This document shows, piece by piece, positions 11,101 to 18,543 of a stretch of DNA of 64,000 nt (positions within the stretch are counted from its first letter, which is position 1; the number at the start of each line of letters is the position of its first letter). The position numbers and the translations under genes were made by a program. The notes below the pieces were generated by a model. It was given only the letters and a program-made list of their open reading frames with translations. It was not told the origin of the DNA and did not search any database. This DNA is from JAAYOS01 sp050950785 (lineage in GTDB: Bacteria; Bacillota; Clostridia; Oscillospirales; JAAYOS01): NCBI GenBank assembly GCA_050950785.1, contig JBMNIG010000007.1:1-64000 (forward strand), in the 5' to 3' direction.

Positions 11101-12826
11101 ATTTCGAGGCGGCTTCCAGATCCACCGAAATCCTCGGTTGTAGAAGAGCATGGCCCTCCCTTACTATTCGTCTATCATAGTCTAGCACCGGACGGTTGAG
11201 AGGATGGAGCATTGTGCCTAACAAATCAACAGCACTGCCCACGGTAAGTCGGGTGTCAGAATCGAGAGTAACAACGTAGCGGATATCCTTCAGAACATCG
11301 GGGTTTCCCTCTTCAATGCGCAGGCCACACTGCTTATCGAGGAGTAGTCTGGAGAGTTCAATAAGCGCACCGCGCTTTCGTTCCCAAGACATGAATCGTT
11401 TCTCGGAAGGGTTGTAGATCCTGTCCCTGATAAAAAAGTAAAATCTGTAGCCGTATTTATTGTTAAGTCGCGCGATCTCTTCCCGGACTGCTGACAAAAT
11501 TGCTTCATCATTATCTGCGTTTTTACTGTCTGCATCTTTCATATCGGCAAGCAGGCCAAACAAAAGATTAGTGCCGGCATTGCGATTAGCAAGCATGTAT
11601 CGCTCCAACAGTGAAGCGAAGCGTTTACCGTCCTTTTCGCCGGTCAAAAGCACGGATATGACACAAAGAGTTTTTGCATCATCTGGAATCCCGTTTTTCA
11701 ATTCAAGGCGCGGAAGTCTGGCTGGATGGAAGACTTTTAGCGCCAGCGTGTCACAGATATTTTTGGATACACCGCTGAGGGGTATCAGCAAAAGTAAGGT
11801 TGCTACCGGCCCTGATACCAGAAGGACGAGCGCCGCAAAGAGGATCGTGACGGCAATAAATAGTATAAAATATAAGGGTCGGTACCATTTTGAAGGTTGC
11901 TTGCCGAGGGGTTGTTGAATAAGATAGTATCCTACATGCCGGCACTGTGGATCGGTGGAATTTTCAGACAGGTAAATTGCCTGCTTAGCTGCAGACGCCT
12001 CACTCATCTTCCGACGCTGTGCCAGGCGGCTTATTATCCTACGATATTGAGCCCTGCTCTCCTCATCCATGGACGGATAGATCCCCGACGGGTCACGGCT
12101 GAGTATCTGCTCAACAGCGCTTTGACTGTGGAGCAGATCCCTAAGATCCGCTGTAGACAAAAATCTGAGAGATGTAAATATATTGCTGGCCAAACCTGAA
12201 AAATCCGAGTGGGCTTTCTCTGCTTCAGATGCGGCTTGTGCTATCTCTTCGGGGGCCACTCCCCCCTCTGCCCGAATCCTTGCCATCTCCAATTCGGCTG
12301 AATATATACCCTTTTTTGCACCGGAATACTCCTCTATGATTGGATGAAAGTTTTTTACAAGCTTATGGAGTTCAAATACAAGTGCAGTTTTTAGCATTAC
12401 AGTAAAGAGCCAGAGCTCTTTTTCTGAAAAAGCCCCGGCCTTTTGAGCGCCCGATAAAAAGGTTTGAATACGTTCCTTAGTGACTATGCCGTTTCCGGAC
12501 TTGACCAGCGCTACGGCAAGACCAAATATTTTTGGATACCCTTTGCGTGAGGCGGCCAGCTTTCCTGTTCTTTTTAACATCAGCACTGCACCGCGCCCTT
12601 CGCGTTCTGCTATATAGCGGTTATCTATGAGCCACTCAAATTCCTTGGGCATCATACCTGATGTGGGCTTGTATGAAATTATGCGATCCGCTGTCGCTTT
12701 TATAAAACCAAGATTGCGGATAAGACGACGGCGTATTTTGCATGCTGTACTGGTTTTTGAAGAGGAAAGATTTGCAGAAATGTTTTCCGCAAACAGTTCC
12801 AGATTATTTAGATCTATAAATGCCAT
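5120..12826 (-). CDS. Cyclic beta-1,2-glucan synthase (GT84-GH189-GH94 type)
   Basis: This 2,568-residue membrane enzyme is predicted to make and cyclise beta-1,2-glucan from UDP-glucose. Membrane segments near residues 320-355, 715-755 and about 850-880 flank a glycosyltransferase core with LDSDTRL (about 520), SHDLLEGCYLR (about 635) and RLHRWTRGDWQ (about 667). The middle part, beginning about residue 890 (DQSKLMWDYFEDFL), corresponds to the transglycosylase/cyclisation domain known from clostridial and rhizobial homologues. The C-terminal third resembles GH94 phosphorylases, with TGDWNDGFNLVG (about 2268) and NGGQYTHAAIW. It is somewhat shorter than rhizobial NdvB/ChvB (about 2,800). It is alone in its operon, with a GGAGC ribosome site before ATG. 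The domain assignment is by motif; the product is inferred from the family. Confidence 0.88.
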   Translation of the reverse strand: MAFIDLNNLELFAENISANLSSSKTSTACKIRRRLIRNLGFIKATADRIISYKPTSGMMPKEFEWLIDNRYIAEREGRGAVLMLKRTGKLAASRKGYPKIFGLAVALVKSGNGIVTKERIQTFLSGAQKAGAFSEKELWLFTVMLKTALVFELHKLVKNFHPIIEEYSGAKKGIYSAELEMARIRAEGGVAPEEIAQAASEAEKAHSDFSGLASNIFTSLRFLSTADLRDLLHSQSAVEQILSRDPSGIYPSMDEESRAQYRRIISRLAQRRKMSEASAAKQAIYLSENSTDPQCRHVGYYLIQQPLGKQPSKWYRPLYFILFIAVTILFAALVLLVSGPVATLLLLIPLSGVSKNICDTLALKVFHPARLPRLELKNGIPDDAKTLCVISVLLTGEKDGKRFASLLERYMLANRNAGTNLLFGLLADMKDADSKNADNDEAILSAVREEIARLNNKYGYRFYFFIRDRIYNPSEKRFMSWERKRGALIELSRLLLDKQCGLRIEEGNPDVLKDIRYVVTLDSDTRLTVGSAVDLLGTMLHPLNRPVLDYDRRIVREGHALLQPRISVDLEAASKSFFSRAFAGLGGTDPYGSTVSDLYQDLFDEGIFTGKGIFDVEVFSQCLDDRFPDNRILSHDLLEGCYLRAALVSDVELTDGFPYKVNSWFSRLHRWTRGDWQLLPWLFKKVPSPGGKEENPLSPLSRWKIFDNLRRSLVPVFTFATILWGILFDGLWAAAGVAVAISLSELALSTATALLRGGYELGSRYHSSILYGVRGSAVQTALQIMLLPYHAMVCLDAIITSLYRVFISKKHLLQWVTAEQSERQSTGSITGMYRTMLVSVIWGGVSMIASNKILAYVLGACWILSPLISAIISRPTKNKKVISQADRDFLLDQSKLMWDYFEDFLNPSNNYLPPDNWQEQPAVGVARRTSPTNIGLALLCCLAAYDLKLADLNHILDKIELMLDSIERLQKWKGHPLNWYDTSTLKPLYPMSVSSVDSGNLAACYIALISGLNSLGTPRATGLAERTRSLLDAMDFLALFDTSRNLFYISIDIETGKPSESWYDLLASEARQTSYICIARGIIDKKHWRRLGRALVQKNGYSGMASWTGTMFEYLMPNLLMPTFPNSLIYESLRFCVYCQKLRGDAFKIPWGISESAFFAFDRALNYQYKAHGVQRLAFKRGMNRELVISPYSTFLALEVEPAAAIKNLHRLKELGLEGRYGLYEAADFTPNRQVSGQSFEQVMCFMAHHIGMSLIACDNLLNEQIMQKRFMSDAEMDAFSELLQERTPVDAVTVRASFNEVPEKPKRSTDSEWSLALAGYDAFRPRCHLLSNGSYSIVLTNTGLSSSVSDGIMLNRFDGSLIEGVCGIYFFFRTKGRMYSLTPAPFFDRNVQYSAELEEKGAKLFASFDGIRTCITVCVPNRDKAELREIKIQSSSDIEGELICYFEPILTKQDAYQSHPAFSKLFLETESRHNGVLVRRRPREGGDPLYLSFICSAEGASYSTSREKSLGRGGFEAIRRLTNKPLSLTEGPVIDPCVIAKIPVEIEESESKIIRFALSFSSNSESAVSAAERTLAMPYRQASSRPIGEYRRLSLTQSEVNTVLEFAGELLFLSPGRRALAKYILQNQNIPAPNAKQPANFDQVIADTLDGVQHLGQSALWKYGISGDIPIIAAVCGAETAPDIISRTIRQHRLLTLGGIKCDLVLLFSEGSDYRRPARTAALDIIRSIGAENMLSAQGGIHLLDLVPADRDFSLIAACASVLIDVKGEPVATERSAAHYPVTKKLLKSDVLPDDKPNKLQGDALQSNNKSGLMQLDRNLQYHEDGSVSFEAGKSLPASAWSNVLTNGDFSYIATDSGSGYMWRLNARENRINAWINDTLAIEGEERVYLNFGKGSVSVFASDDSFPCTVTYGPGYAVWEKEIPTGTIKTTAFVHKDLPCRVVKITYSGVEKATLNYFSGLVLGDNPSMRRHVITFEDDGIIRAINRYNSSYRDQVVLFASSPGYSEFTCDRADALSGILKGNCGAGLDPCVCFRVQMDKGSVILLTAANNEKADMSQCLKLLDDSEFESALDETKRHWTEIATPITIDTPSDDLNRYINSWALYQTIACRIFARSSMYQSGGAYGFRDQLQDACAALLSDPEIAKEQILRAAAHQFEEGDVQHWWHPSFQEDIPEKGVRTRCSDDLLWLPYTVCEYIEKTADTEILDIKVPFLISEPLKSNEHERYETVRHSEETADIYNHCIRALDMAILRGNGQHGLSLIGTGDWNDGFNLVGAQGRGESVWLTWFLAIVLRRFVPLCKERGDEKKSQLFTAYAENLLKAAERAWDGSWYKRAYFDSGAPLGSHTSEECKIDSIAQSFAVLAGADRTRCKTALNSAIEHLVDKEARMVKLFTPPFRDSKENPGYIMGYLEGVRENGGQYTHAAIWLAMGCLEFGLNNEGFEILEMLLPSTHDESIYRIEPYVLAADVYSNYLHRGRGGWSWYTGSSSWYYRVTIQNLLGIKITGDGLYLSPKIPDHWEGFSARVRFMNSQWNIDVVHGERSELFVDGKNYRSLTVYLVLQRTLN

Positions 12827-12941
12827 TGATCAATAAGCTCCGTTTCTCTAATGGAGTCAGATTATCGGGGTTAAATCCGATGTTTGTCAGTAAAGGTTAT
12901 TCTTGCCTTATAAAGTGGCAAATATTCACCTCCATTTCCCC

Positions 12942-12970
12942 TTGACAATTCGATCAAATTATTGTATTAT
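12942..12970 (+). promoter_or_regulatory. Sigma-A promoter for ylxM-ffh
   Basis: TTGACA (12942) and TATTAT (12965) are separated by 17 bases, about 55 bases upstream of the ylxM start. Confidence 0.75.
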
Positions 12971-13025
12971 ACCAGTTGTAAAGCAATCGACTTTACATCC
13001 ATAAGAATCTTATGAAAAGGAATCG

Positions 13026-13421
13026 GTGAAAGCTATGAAAGGGAAGTCAATCGAACTGGTATTGCTTTTTGATTTCTATGGGAACATGCTCACCGAAAAA
13101 CAGAGAGAGTTTTTTGATCTATATTACAATCAGGATCTCTCCCTATCTGAAATTGCTGAAAATGAGGGTATAACAAGACAGGGAGTACGTGACGCTATTG
13201 TGCGAGCAAAGAATATATTATGTGAGTTTGAAGAAAAACTAGGCCTCCACAAGCGATATGGCAATATTGACGAGTCTCTTGAAAAAATCCTCTCATCAGC
13301 AGAAGCTATCAAGAATATCAATGCAACTAATTTTTTAAGTAACCCAATTGATGACAGGGCGAGGGATATAATAGAAATAGTCCGAGACCTGCTCGAAGAA
13401 GGAGCAAACTATGGCGTTTGA
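13026..13421 (+). CDS. ylxM: YlxM/p13-family helix-turn-helix protein of the SRP operon
   Basis: This 131-residue protein begins LLFDFYGNMLTEKQREFFDLYYNQDLSLSEIA and continues with the GITRQGVRDAI recognition helix, the hallmark of the YlxM/sigma-70 region-4-like family. Its gene normally precedes ffh, and its product binds or modulates signal recognition particle components. Here it overlaps ffh by 11 bases, so the two are translationally coupled. The start is GTG 13026 behind AAAAGGA; ATG 13035 is an alternative. Confidence 0.88.
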   Translation: MKAMKGKSIELVLLFDFYGNMLTEKQREFFDLYYNQDLSLSEIAENEGITRQGVRDAIVRAKNILCEFEEKLGLHKRYGNIDESLEKILSSAEAIKNINATNFLSNPIDDRARDIIEIVRDLLEEGANYGV

Positions 13422-14766
13422 GGGATTGACTGAAAAGCTTTCAGCGACATTTAAAAAGCTGCGCGGAAAAGGTCGCCTCAACGAAAGCGATATTAAGGAA
13501 GCGATGAGGGAGATCCGTCTTTCCCTGCTTGAAGCAGACGTGAGCTACAAGGTCGTCAAGGATTTTGTGGCCGGAGTTTCCCAACGCGCGACGGGCGCCG
13601 ACGTATTTGACAGCCTGACACCTGCACAAACCGTCATTAAGATAGTAAACGAGGAGCTTACTTCCCTAATGGGTGGCGAGGTGCAAACCATTAAGTTTGC
13701 ATCCAAACCTCCGACGGTTATAATGCTTGTAGGCCTGCAGGGAGCTGGAAAAACGACAAACGGCGCAAAGCTTGCGGCATATATCAAAAAACACCATGGC
13801 CGCAGACCGCTGTTGGTAGCATGTGACGTTTACCGTCCGGCAGCGATAAAGCAGCTTGAAGTAGTGGGTGAACAACTGAGCATTCCTGTGTTTCAACAGG
13901 GACAGGGCAACCCGATTGAAATAGCGAAGGCCGCTCTGCGGCACGCAAAGGATCACGGAAACGACGTGGTCTTTATCGACACAGCAGGGCGCTTGCATAT
14001 AGACCAAACCCTTATGGACGAACTGCGGGGCATTAAAGAAGCAGTAAACCCCACTGAAATCATGTTGGTGGTTGACGCAATGACGGGACAGGATGCCGTC
14101 AACGCCGCCCAGGCATTTAACGAAGCACTGGATATTGACGGAGTGATGCTGACAAAGTTGGACGGAGATGCCCGTGGTGGCGCAGCCCTTTCTGTAAAAG
14201 CTGTGACCGGCAAGCCGATCAAGTTTGCCGGAATCGGTGAAAAGCTTGATCAAATCGAGCCGTTTTATCCCGACCGAATGGCATCAAGGATTTTGGGAAT
14301 GGGTGACGTGCTGACGCTGATCGAGAAGGCACAGCAGAGCTTCGACGAAAAGAAAGCGGAGGAGATGGAGCGGAAGCTGCGGCAAAACCGGTTCACCCTT
14401 GAGGATTTCCTTGAGCAGATGGCTCAGCTGAAAAATATGGGACCTTTACAGGATGTATTGGGCATGCTCCCCGGAGTAAACGCGAGTGCTCTAAAGGGTG
14501 CCACCATAGATGAAAGGGCGCTTCCCCGTGTTGAGGCAATAATTCTTTCCATGACCAAGGAAGAGAGGGAGAATCCTTCGATTCTAAACTCAAGCCGCAA
14601 AAGGCGCGTTGCAAAAGGCAGCGGGGTCAAGGTAGAAGATGTTAACAGGCTTCTCAAACAGTTTGATATGATGCAAAAGATGGTAAAGCAGATGAGTGGC
14701 CCACAGATGGGTAGGAAGGCACGGAGAGCCAGAAAAGGTGGTAAGGGGCTATTCCCCTTCATGTAA
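13411..14766 (+). CDS. ffh: Signal recognition particle protein Ffh
   Basis: Ffh is the SRP54 GTPase that, bound to 4.5S/6S RNA, delivers nascent membrane proteins to FtsY. It has 451 residues, the usual length. The N domain is residues 1-90. The G domain contains GLQGAGKTT (P loop, about 107), DTAGRLHID (about 190), TKLDGDARGG (about 248) and the closing GIGEKLDQIEPF. The M domain, from about 300, is methionine-rich and ends in a basic tail. GGAGC ahead of the ATG lies inside ylxM. Confidence 0.97.
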   Translation: MAFEGLTEKLSATFKKLRGKGRLNESDIKEAMREIRLSLLEADVSYKVVKDFVAGVSQRATGADVFDSLTPAQTVIKIVNEELTSLMGGEVQTIKFASKPPTVIMLVGLQGAGKTTNGAKLAAYIKKHHGRRPLLVACDVYRPAAIKQLEVVGEQLSIPVFQQGQGNPIEIAKAALRHAKDHGNDVVFIDTAGRLHIDQTLMDELRGIKEAVNPTEIMLVVDAMTGQDAVNAAQAFNEALDIDGVMLTKLDGDARGGAALSVKAVTGKPIKFAGIGEKLDQIEPFYPDRMASRILGMGDVLTLIEKAQQSFDEKKAEEMERKLRQNRFTLEDFLEQMAQLKNMGPLQDVLGMLPGVNASALKGATIDERALPRVEAIILSMTKEERENPSILNSSRKRRVAKGSGVKVEDVNRLLKQFDMMQKMVKQMSGPQMGRKARRARKGGKGLFPFM

Positions 14767-15071
14767 GCAGAAAATTTCACTTAATAGTGTGAAATGACTA
14801 GCAAGGCAATAAAAACACTGTCTTTTTGCAGTGATAGTTTAAAAAGTGCAGAGTGCGCAAATAACTTTTCAAGTTTATTATAAATTTCTGCGATGGCACC
14901 TTGACAAGGCTTCGCCAGATACTTTCGCTAGAGAATTCAAAGCGAATAAATCACAAGTGAACTTCGGAATGAAAGTTCAGCGGAACTGCCAACAATGATT
15001 ATTGTTCCGGCGGGACCGCAGCAAAATTCCTTTGCATATACCGATCCTATTGCAGGAGGTGAAAAACAGAG
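14767..15071 (+). other. Intergenic region between ffh and rpsP
   Basis: It holds a short CACTG...CAGTG hairpin (14816-14832) that is part of a dispersed sequence (TTTGCAGTG-TAG-T-AAAAAGTG) also seen near 60075. It also has a weak GGAAC...GTTCC arm pair near 14982-15008. I could not assign a convincing promoter for rpsP. The AGGAGGT at 15055 is the rpsP ribosome site. Confidence 0.5.
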
Positions 15072-15311
15072 ATGGTAAAAATCAGATTGAGACGTATGGG
15101 TGCTAAAAAAGCTCCTTTCTACCGTGTTGTAGTTGCTGACAGCCGTTCGCCACGAGACGGGAGATTTATTGAGGAGATTGGAACCTACAATCCCCTAACC
15201 GATCCGGCTGAGATCAAGATCGACGCAGAACGCGCTAAGGCATGGATCAAAAACGGCGCGCAACCCACCGATACCGTAAGAATGCTGCTCAAAAAGGCAG
15301 AAATCCTATAA
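15072..15311 (+). CDS. rpsP: Ribosomal protein bS16
   Basis: This small-subunit protein has 79 residues and starts MVKIRLRRMGAKKAPFYRVV, the family signature, followed by SRSPRDGRFIEEIGTYNP. A strong AGGAGGTG precedes the ATG. khpA follows after 37 bases and the two end at a shared terminator. Confidence 0.97.
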   Translation: MVKIRLRRMGAKKAPFYRVVVADSRSPRDGRFIEEIGTYNPLTDPAEIKIDAERAKAWIKNGAQPTDTVRMLLKKAEIL

Positions 15312-15348
15312 TGAAGTATGGGGTTTACCGCCTACGGAGGTTACATTC

Positions 15349-15579
15349 ATGAAGAATTTACTTCTATACATTGCTAAAAATATAGTGGACAATCCCGATG
15401 CGGTTACGGTTACCGAGGTTGAACGGGGCGATAGTACAGTACTGGAACTGCGTGTTGCGCCGGATGACATGGGAAGGGTTATTGGCCGTCAAGGTCGTAC
15501 CTCCAAGGAGATCCGCTCGATAGTTAAAGCGGCGGCCATGAGGGAAAACCGAAAGGTCATTGTAGAAATTGTCGACTAA
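15349..15579 (+). CDS. khpA: KH-domain RNA-binding protein KhpA (YlqC)
   Basis: This 76-residue single KH domain has the GRVIGRQGRTSKEIR GxxG loop. KhpA pairs with KhpB in Firmicutes and binds small and messenger RNAs, affecting cell elongation and division. The gene lies between rpsP and rimM as in many Firmicutes. CGGAGG is the ribosome site. Confidence 0.93.
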   Translation: MKNLLLYIAKNIVDNPDAVTVTEVERGDSTVLELRVAPDDMGRVIGRQGRTSKEIRSIVKAAAMRENRKVIVEIVD

Positions 15580-15592
15580 AGACGTATTACGC

Positions 15593-15622
15593 AACAGGCG
15601 CGGTTGATCCGCGCCTGTTTTT
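15593..15622 (+). terminator. Intrinsic terminator of rpsP-khpA
   Basis: AACAGGCGCGG and CCGCGCCTGTT form an 11-bp perfect stem with a five-base loop, followed by a short T run. It separates rpsP-khpA from rimM-trmD. Confidence 0.88.
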
Positions 15623-15679
15623 GAAGATACAAGCATAAGACAGATGAGACGGGCGCGACAGAGAGACTATTTCTCTATC

Positions 15680-15708
15680 TTGGAATTGACCCTAGTTGAT
15701 CGTAATAT
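15680..15708 (+). promoter_or_regulatory. Probable promoter of rimM-trmD
   Basis: TTGGAA (15680) and TAATAT (15703) stand 17 bases apart, downstream of the khpA terminator and about 60 bases before rimM. This would give the rRNA/tRNA maturation pair its own transcript. Confidence 0.5.
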
Positions 15709-15769
15709 AGAGGAGCGTTCCTTGTCTTATTGTCATTGAGATTACTACCGTGAAATTCGGAGATGAAGT

Positions 15770-16270
15770 ATGGGAAACGAAAGAAAGCAATTTCTTGAGG
15801 CTGGGATGATAACAACCACACACGGGGTTAGAGGCGCTGTAAGGATCCAGCCATGGACTGATACCCCGGATGTTCTTTGCGATATTGAAAGGTTTTATAT
15901 TGATGGAAAAGAAGTGAAGGTTATAAGCGCTTCTGTTCATAAATCTGTTATCATATGTGTCCTTGATGGCGTGGATGATATCAATGCAGCGATCTCGTTA
16001 AGAGGAAAGACGATATACATCAACAGAGACGATGTTGAAGTTGAGGAAGGCAGATATTTTATACAGGACCTCATAGGGCTTAGGGTGATCGACAGCAATT
16101 TAGGTGATATTGGAACTATCACCGACGTTTTGACACTGCCGGCAAATGATGTCTATGTCGTGCAGGGAGATAAAAAATACATGATTCCCGCTGTTTCCGA
16201 ATTTATAAAGAATGTTGATATAGATGCTGGAAAAGCTGAGGTTGAGTTAATAGAAGGGATGGAAGCATGA
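15770..16270 (+). CDS. rimM: 16S rRNA processing protein RimM
   Basis: RimM binds uS19 and assists 30S head maturation. It has 166 residues, with an N-terminal RimM barrel (MITTTHGVRGAVRIQPWTD) and a C-terminal PRC barrel (QDLIGLRVIDSNLGDIGTI, then PANDVYVVQGDKKYMIPAV). The ribosome site is GGAGATGAAG before ATG. It overlaps trmD by four bases (ATGA), so the two are translationally coupled. Confidence 0.95.
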   Translation: MGNERKQFLEAGMITTTHGVRGAVRIQPWTDTPDVLCDIERFYIDGKEVKVISASVHKSVIICVLDGVDDINAAISLRGKTIYINRDDVEVEEGRYFIQDLIGLRVIDSNLGDIGTITDVLTLPANDVYVVQGDKKYMIPAVSEFIKNVDIDAGKAEVELIEGMEA

Positions 16271-17019
16271 GAATAGATATAATGACTCTGTTTCCTGACA
16301 CTGTAGCATCTATAATGGATGTAAGTATAATCGGAAGAGCACAGGACAGAGGTTATTTGACGATAAAGTGTCACAACATACGGGACTTTACATTAAACAA
16401 ACAAAAACAGGTTGATGACTACCCTTACGGCGGTGGAACCGGCATGATCATGAATGCGGATCCGCTGTATAACTGCTGGAAGTATATATTAGGTGAAGCT
16501 GAGGGCGAAGCACACACTATATTGATGTCACCACAGGGTAAACGCTTTGTCCAAGAGGATGCCAAGCGTCTTGTAACTTACGGAAGGCTGATACTTGTCT
16601 GCGGCCACTACGAAGGGGTGGATGAGCGCTTTGTAGAGGAATGTGTCGATGAGGAAATCTCGATAGGAGATTTTGTGCTGACGGGGGGAGAGATCCCTGC
16701 GATGGCAGTTTGTGATGCTGTGTGTAGGCTTGTTCCGGGAGTGCTGGCATCAGAGGATAGCTACAAAGGCGAAAGCCACTGGAACGGGCTTCTTGAATAT
16801 CCCCACTACACAAGACCTGAAATTTGGCGCGGTAGAAAGGTTCCTGAGGTTTTGCTTTCGGGGCACCATGCTAACATCCAGAAATGGAGGCACGAACAGG
16901 CACTTTTGCGGACATTGAAAAAGCGACCGGATATGCTTGAAGATGCTCCGCTTACTGATAAAGATCGCGAATTTCTTAGAAAACATAAAGACAAGGAAAC
17001 GGTTTTGCTGCCTGATTGA
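16267..17019 (+). CDS. trmD: tRNA (guanine37-N1)-methyltransferase TrmD
   Basis: TrmD uses S-adenosylmethionine to methylate G37 next to the anticodon. It has 250 residues, with the SPOUT trefoil-knot signatures MSPQGKRF, LVCGHYEGVDERF and EISIGDFVLTGGEIPAM, then the conserved SHWNGLLEYPHYTRPEIWRG. It is the last gene of the rimM-trmD unit. REP-like palindromes follow it instead of a standard terminator. Confidence 0.97.
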   Translation: MRIDIMTLFPDTVASIMDVSIIGRAQDRGYLTIKCHNIRDFTLNKQKQVDDYPYGGGTGMIMNADPLYNCWKYILGEAEGEAHTILMSPQGKRFVQEDAKRLVTYGRLILVCGHYEGVDERFVEECVDEEISIGDFVLTGGEIPAMAVCDAVCRLVPGVLASEDSYKGESHWNGLLEYPHYTRPEIWRGRKVPEVLLSGHHANIQKWRHEQALLRTLKKRPDMLEDAPLTDKDREFLRKHKDKETVLLPD

Positions 17020-17067
17020 GACACAGAACCAACACCCCAGTCCCCGTCAGGATTTGAATCTGATCAA

Positions 17068-17162
17068 AGACAAGAGAACTGTCTCTCTGCCCAAGCAAGG
17101 GGACAGTCCCCATGTCTTCTTCGAGTCTCTCTGACCAGACAAGAGACGCGTCCTCCATGTCT
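17068..17162. repeat. Pair of REP-like palindromes after trmD
   Basis: Unit 1 (17068-17117) pairs GACAAGAGAACTGTC with GGACAGTCCCCATGTC around a loop of about ten bases. Unit 2 (17137-17162) is a shorter palindrome with the same GACA...TGTC ends around CGCG. The GGGGACAGTCCCC core resembles REP sequences mobilised by RAYT (IS200-like) transposases in other genomes. No RAYT gene lies in the window. A related but longer unit is at 56459-56567. Confidence 0.6.
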
Positions 17163-17273
17163 TCCCAAGAAAAGCGAACCATCCACCTGTTCACTTGCAT
17201 TGCGCAGAAAGGCGCGCCGCAGCACGAAACTACGGCGCATAGAGCAGAACTTATGGGGGAGTGGATTGGCAAA

Positions 17274-17852
17274 TCATTGGCTTTGCTGAGGGGTTTGCAA
17301 AGCAGCGAGGATGGAGTCGAGGTTATCCAGAATGAACCGCTGCGCTTCAACGTTATAAAGGTTCATTAGAAAGGGGGCTCCTGAGGAGTTTTTCCGTTCA
17401 ACCTGGCTAATACCGATAAGCTCGGCATTGTCTGTGGGAACTCGCTGGTTTTTACCATCGGCGTTAAGTACGGTAGTAAGGAAGCCGGCCTGCTCAAGCC
17501 AGGAAGTGACCTGTGTGGCGGTGAGCCTCCGCATCGTTGGGTTGTTGACAGTGTTGTTGATGCTCCCGACAAAGGCGGTAATGGAAACCGGGGTGTCGGA
17601 GAGAGGTACATTGGCCTTCTCTTCTTCAGTAATGGAGAAGGGCTTGAGGTTTCTTCTTCTGCCGTAGCCTACAACACCGCCGTTTTGCAGAACGCGTTCC
17701 AACACCTGAGAGGTGTGAAAAAAGCAACGGATCAATGTGGCGTCGTTGAGGAAATAGTCCTCTTCGTGGGGACAATTGTTGAGCGGGTTGACCCCGTCTG
17801 CGAGCTTGTCGATCAGACGCTTTGTTACAGTTAGCTTTTCGATCTGTGTCAT
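17274..17852 (-). CDS. Conserved protein of unknown function with possible winged-helix part
   Basis: It has 192 residues. The start MTQIEKLTVTKRLIDKLADGVNPL at 17852 is chosen for its AAAGGAGAAG ribosome site; an upstream open extension lacks one. The first half has a hydrophobic RCFFHTSQVLERVLQNGG helix. The second half (LTATQVTSWLEQAGFL, then GKNQRVPTDNAELIGI) has the look of a small winged-helix module seen at the ends of some Firmicute helicase-like proteins. That resemblance is from memory and not proof. No signal peptide or membrane segment is seen. It stands alone, convergent with trmD. Confidence 0.75.
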   Translation of the reverse strand: MTQIEKLTVTKRLIDKLADGVNPLNNCPHEEDYFLNDATLIRCFFHTSQVLERVLQNGGVVGYGRRRNLKPFSITEEEKANVPLSDTPVSITAFVGSINNTVNNPTMRRLTATQVTSWLEQAGFLTTVLNADGKNQRVPTDNAELIGISQVERKNSSGAPFLMNLYNVEAQRFILDNLDSILAALQTPQQSQ

Positions 17853-18061
17853 AACACTTCTCCTTTGTAGGAAATATTTGGTGATTTCACCTTGGGTATA
17901 TAATACTATACTTGCTGTACAATAAAACGGACTACAAAGGATAAATATGGAAACTTTCAAGAAAATTTTATGAGTATACGTAATTGCAAACGATAAATTC
18001 TATTTTGATATGAGTAAATTGTCATGTGGTGGACATTGAGTATCAGGGGTGACGTTTTCCT

Positions 18062-18397
18062 ATGAACATTCAGATTTATGGTAAGTCTAAGTGCTTTGAT
18101 ACCAAGAAAGCGGAGCGCTACTTTAAGGAACGAGGAGTCAAGTTTCAGTCGATAGACCTGCCCCGCTACGGCATGAGTCGAAGAGAACTGATAAGTGTAG
18201 TGCAAGCAGTTGGAGGGTTGGATCGGTTGATAGATGAGAAGGCTAAAGACGCGGTATTGCTGAAATACCTAGCATACGAGGAGGATAAGCTCGATAAAGT
18301 ACTTGAAAACCCCTCGCTGCTAAAAACACCGATCGTGAGAAACGGTAAATTCGCAACCGTCGGATACTGTCCCGACATTTGGAAGGGCTGGGATTAA
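18062..18397 (+). CDS. ArsC/Spx-family thioredoxin-fold protein
   Basis: This 111-residue protein has the family N-terminus MNIQIYGKSKCFDTKKAERYFKERG, with a single reactive cysteine (Cys11, no CXXC), then IDLPRYGMSRREL and KTPIVRNG, typical of ArsC/YffB/Spx-like proteins. Members reduce arsenate or act as thiol-dependent regulators. Without neighbouring ars genes the substrate is unknown; arsenate reduction should not be assumed. It is followed by its own terminator. Confidence 0.85.
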   Translation: MNIQIYGKSKCFDTKKAERYFKERGVKFQSIDLPRYGMSRRELISVVQAVGGLDRLIDEKAKDAVLLKYLAYEEDKLDKVLENPSLLKTPIVRNGKFATVGYCPDIWKGWD

Positions 18398-18417
18398 CGA
18401 TCAAAGCAAACAAAAAA

Positions 18418-18472
18418 CAGGGGCTTTCTCACTAAGAACTAACGGTTCGACGTGAGATACCCCTGATTTTTA
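18418..18472 (+). terminator. Terminator after the ArsC/Spx-like gene
   Basis: CAGGGG with CTCAC pairs with GTGAG and CCCCTG across a 19-base loop with small internal mismatches, then ATTTTT. It could also serve the convergent LtaS-like gene. Confidence 0.7.
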
Positions 18473-18543
18473 TGCAATAATGTATTATTGATTCAAGTTA
18501 TTGACTAGTAGCCTAGGTCGGTTGCATGATCCATAGTTTCCAA

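Noticed and set aside
18062..18397. Arsenate resistance locus
   Set aside because: Only an ArsC/Spx-like fold is present; no arsB, acr3 or arsR lies near, so a specific arsenate role is not supported.
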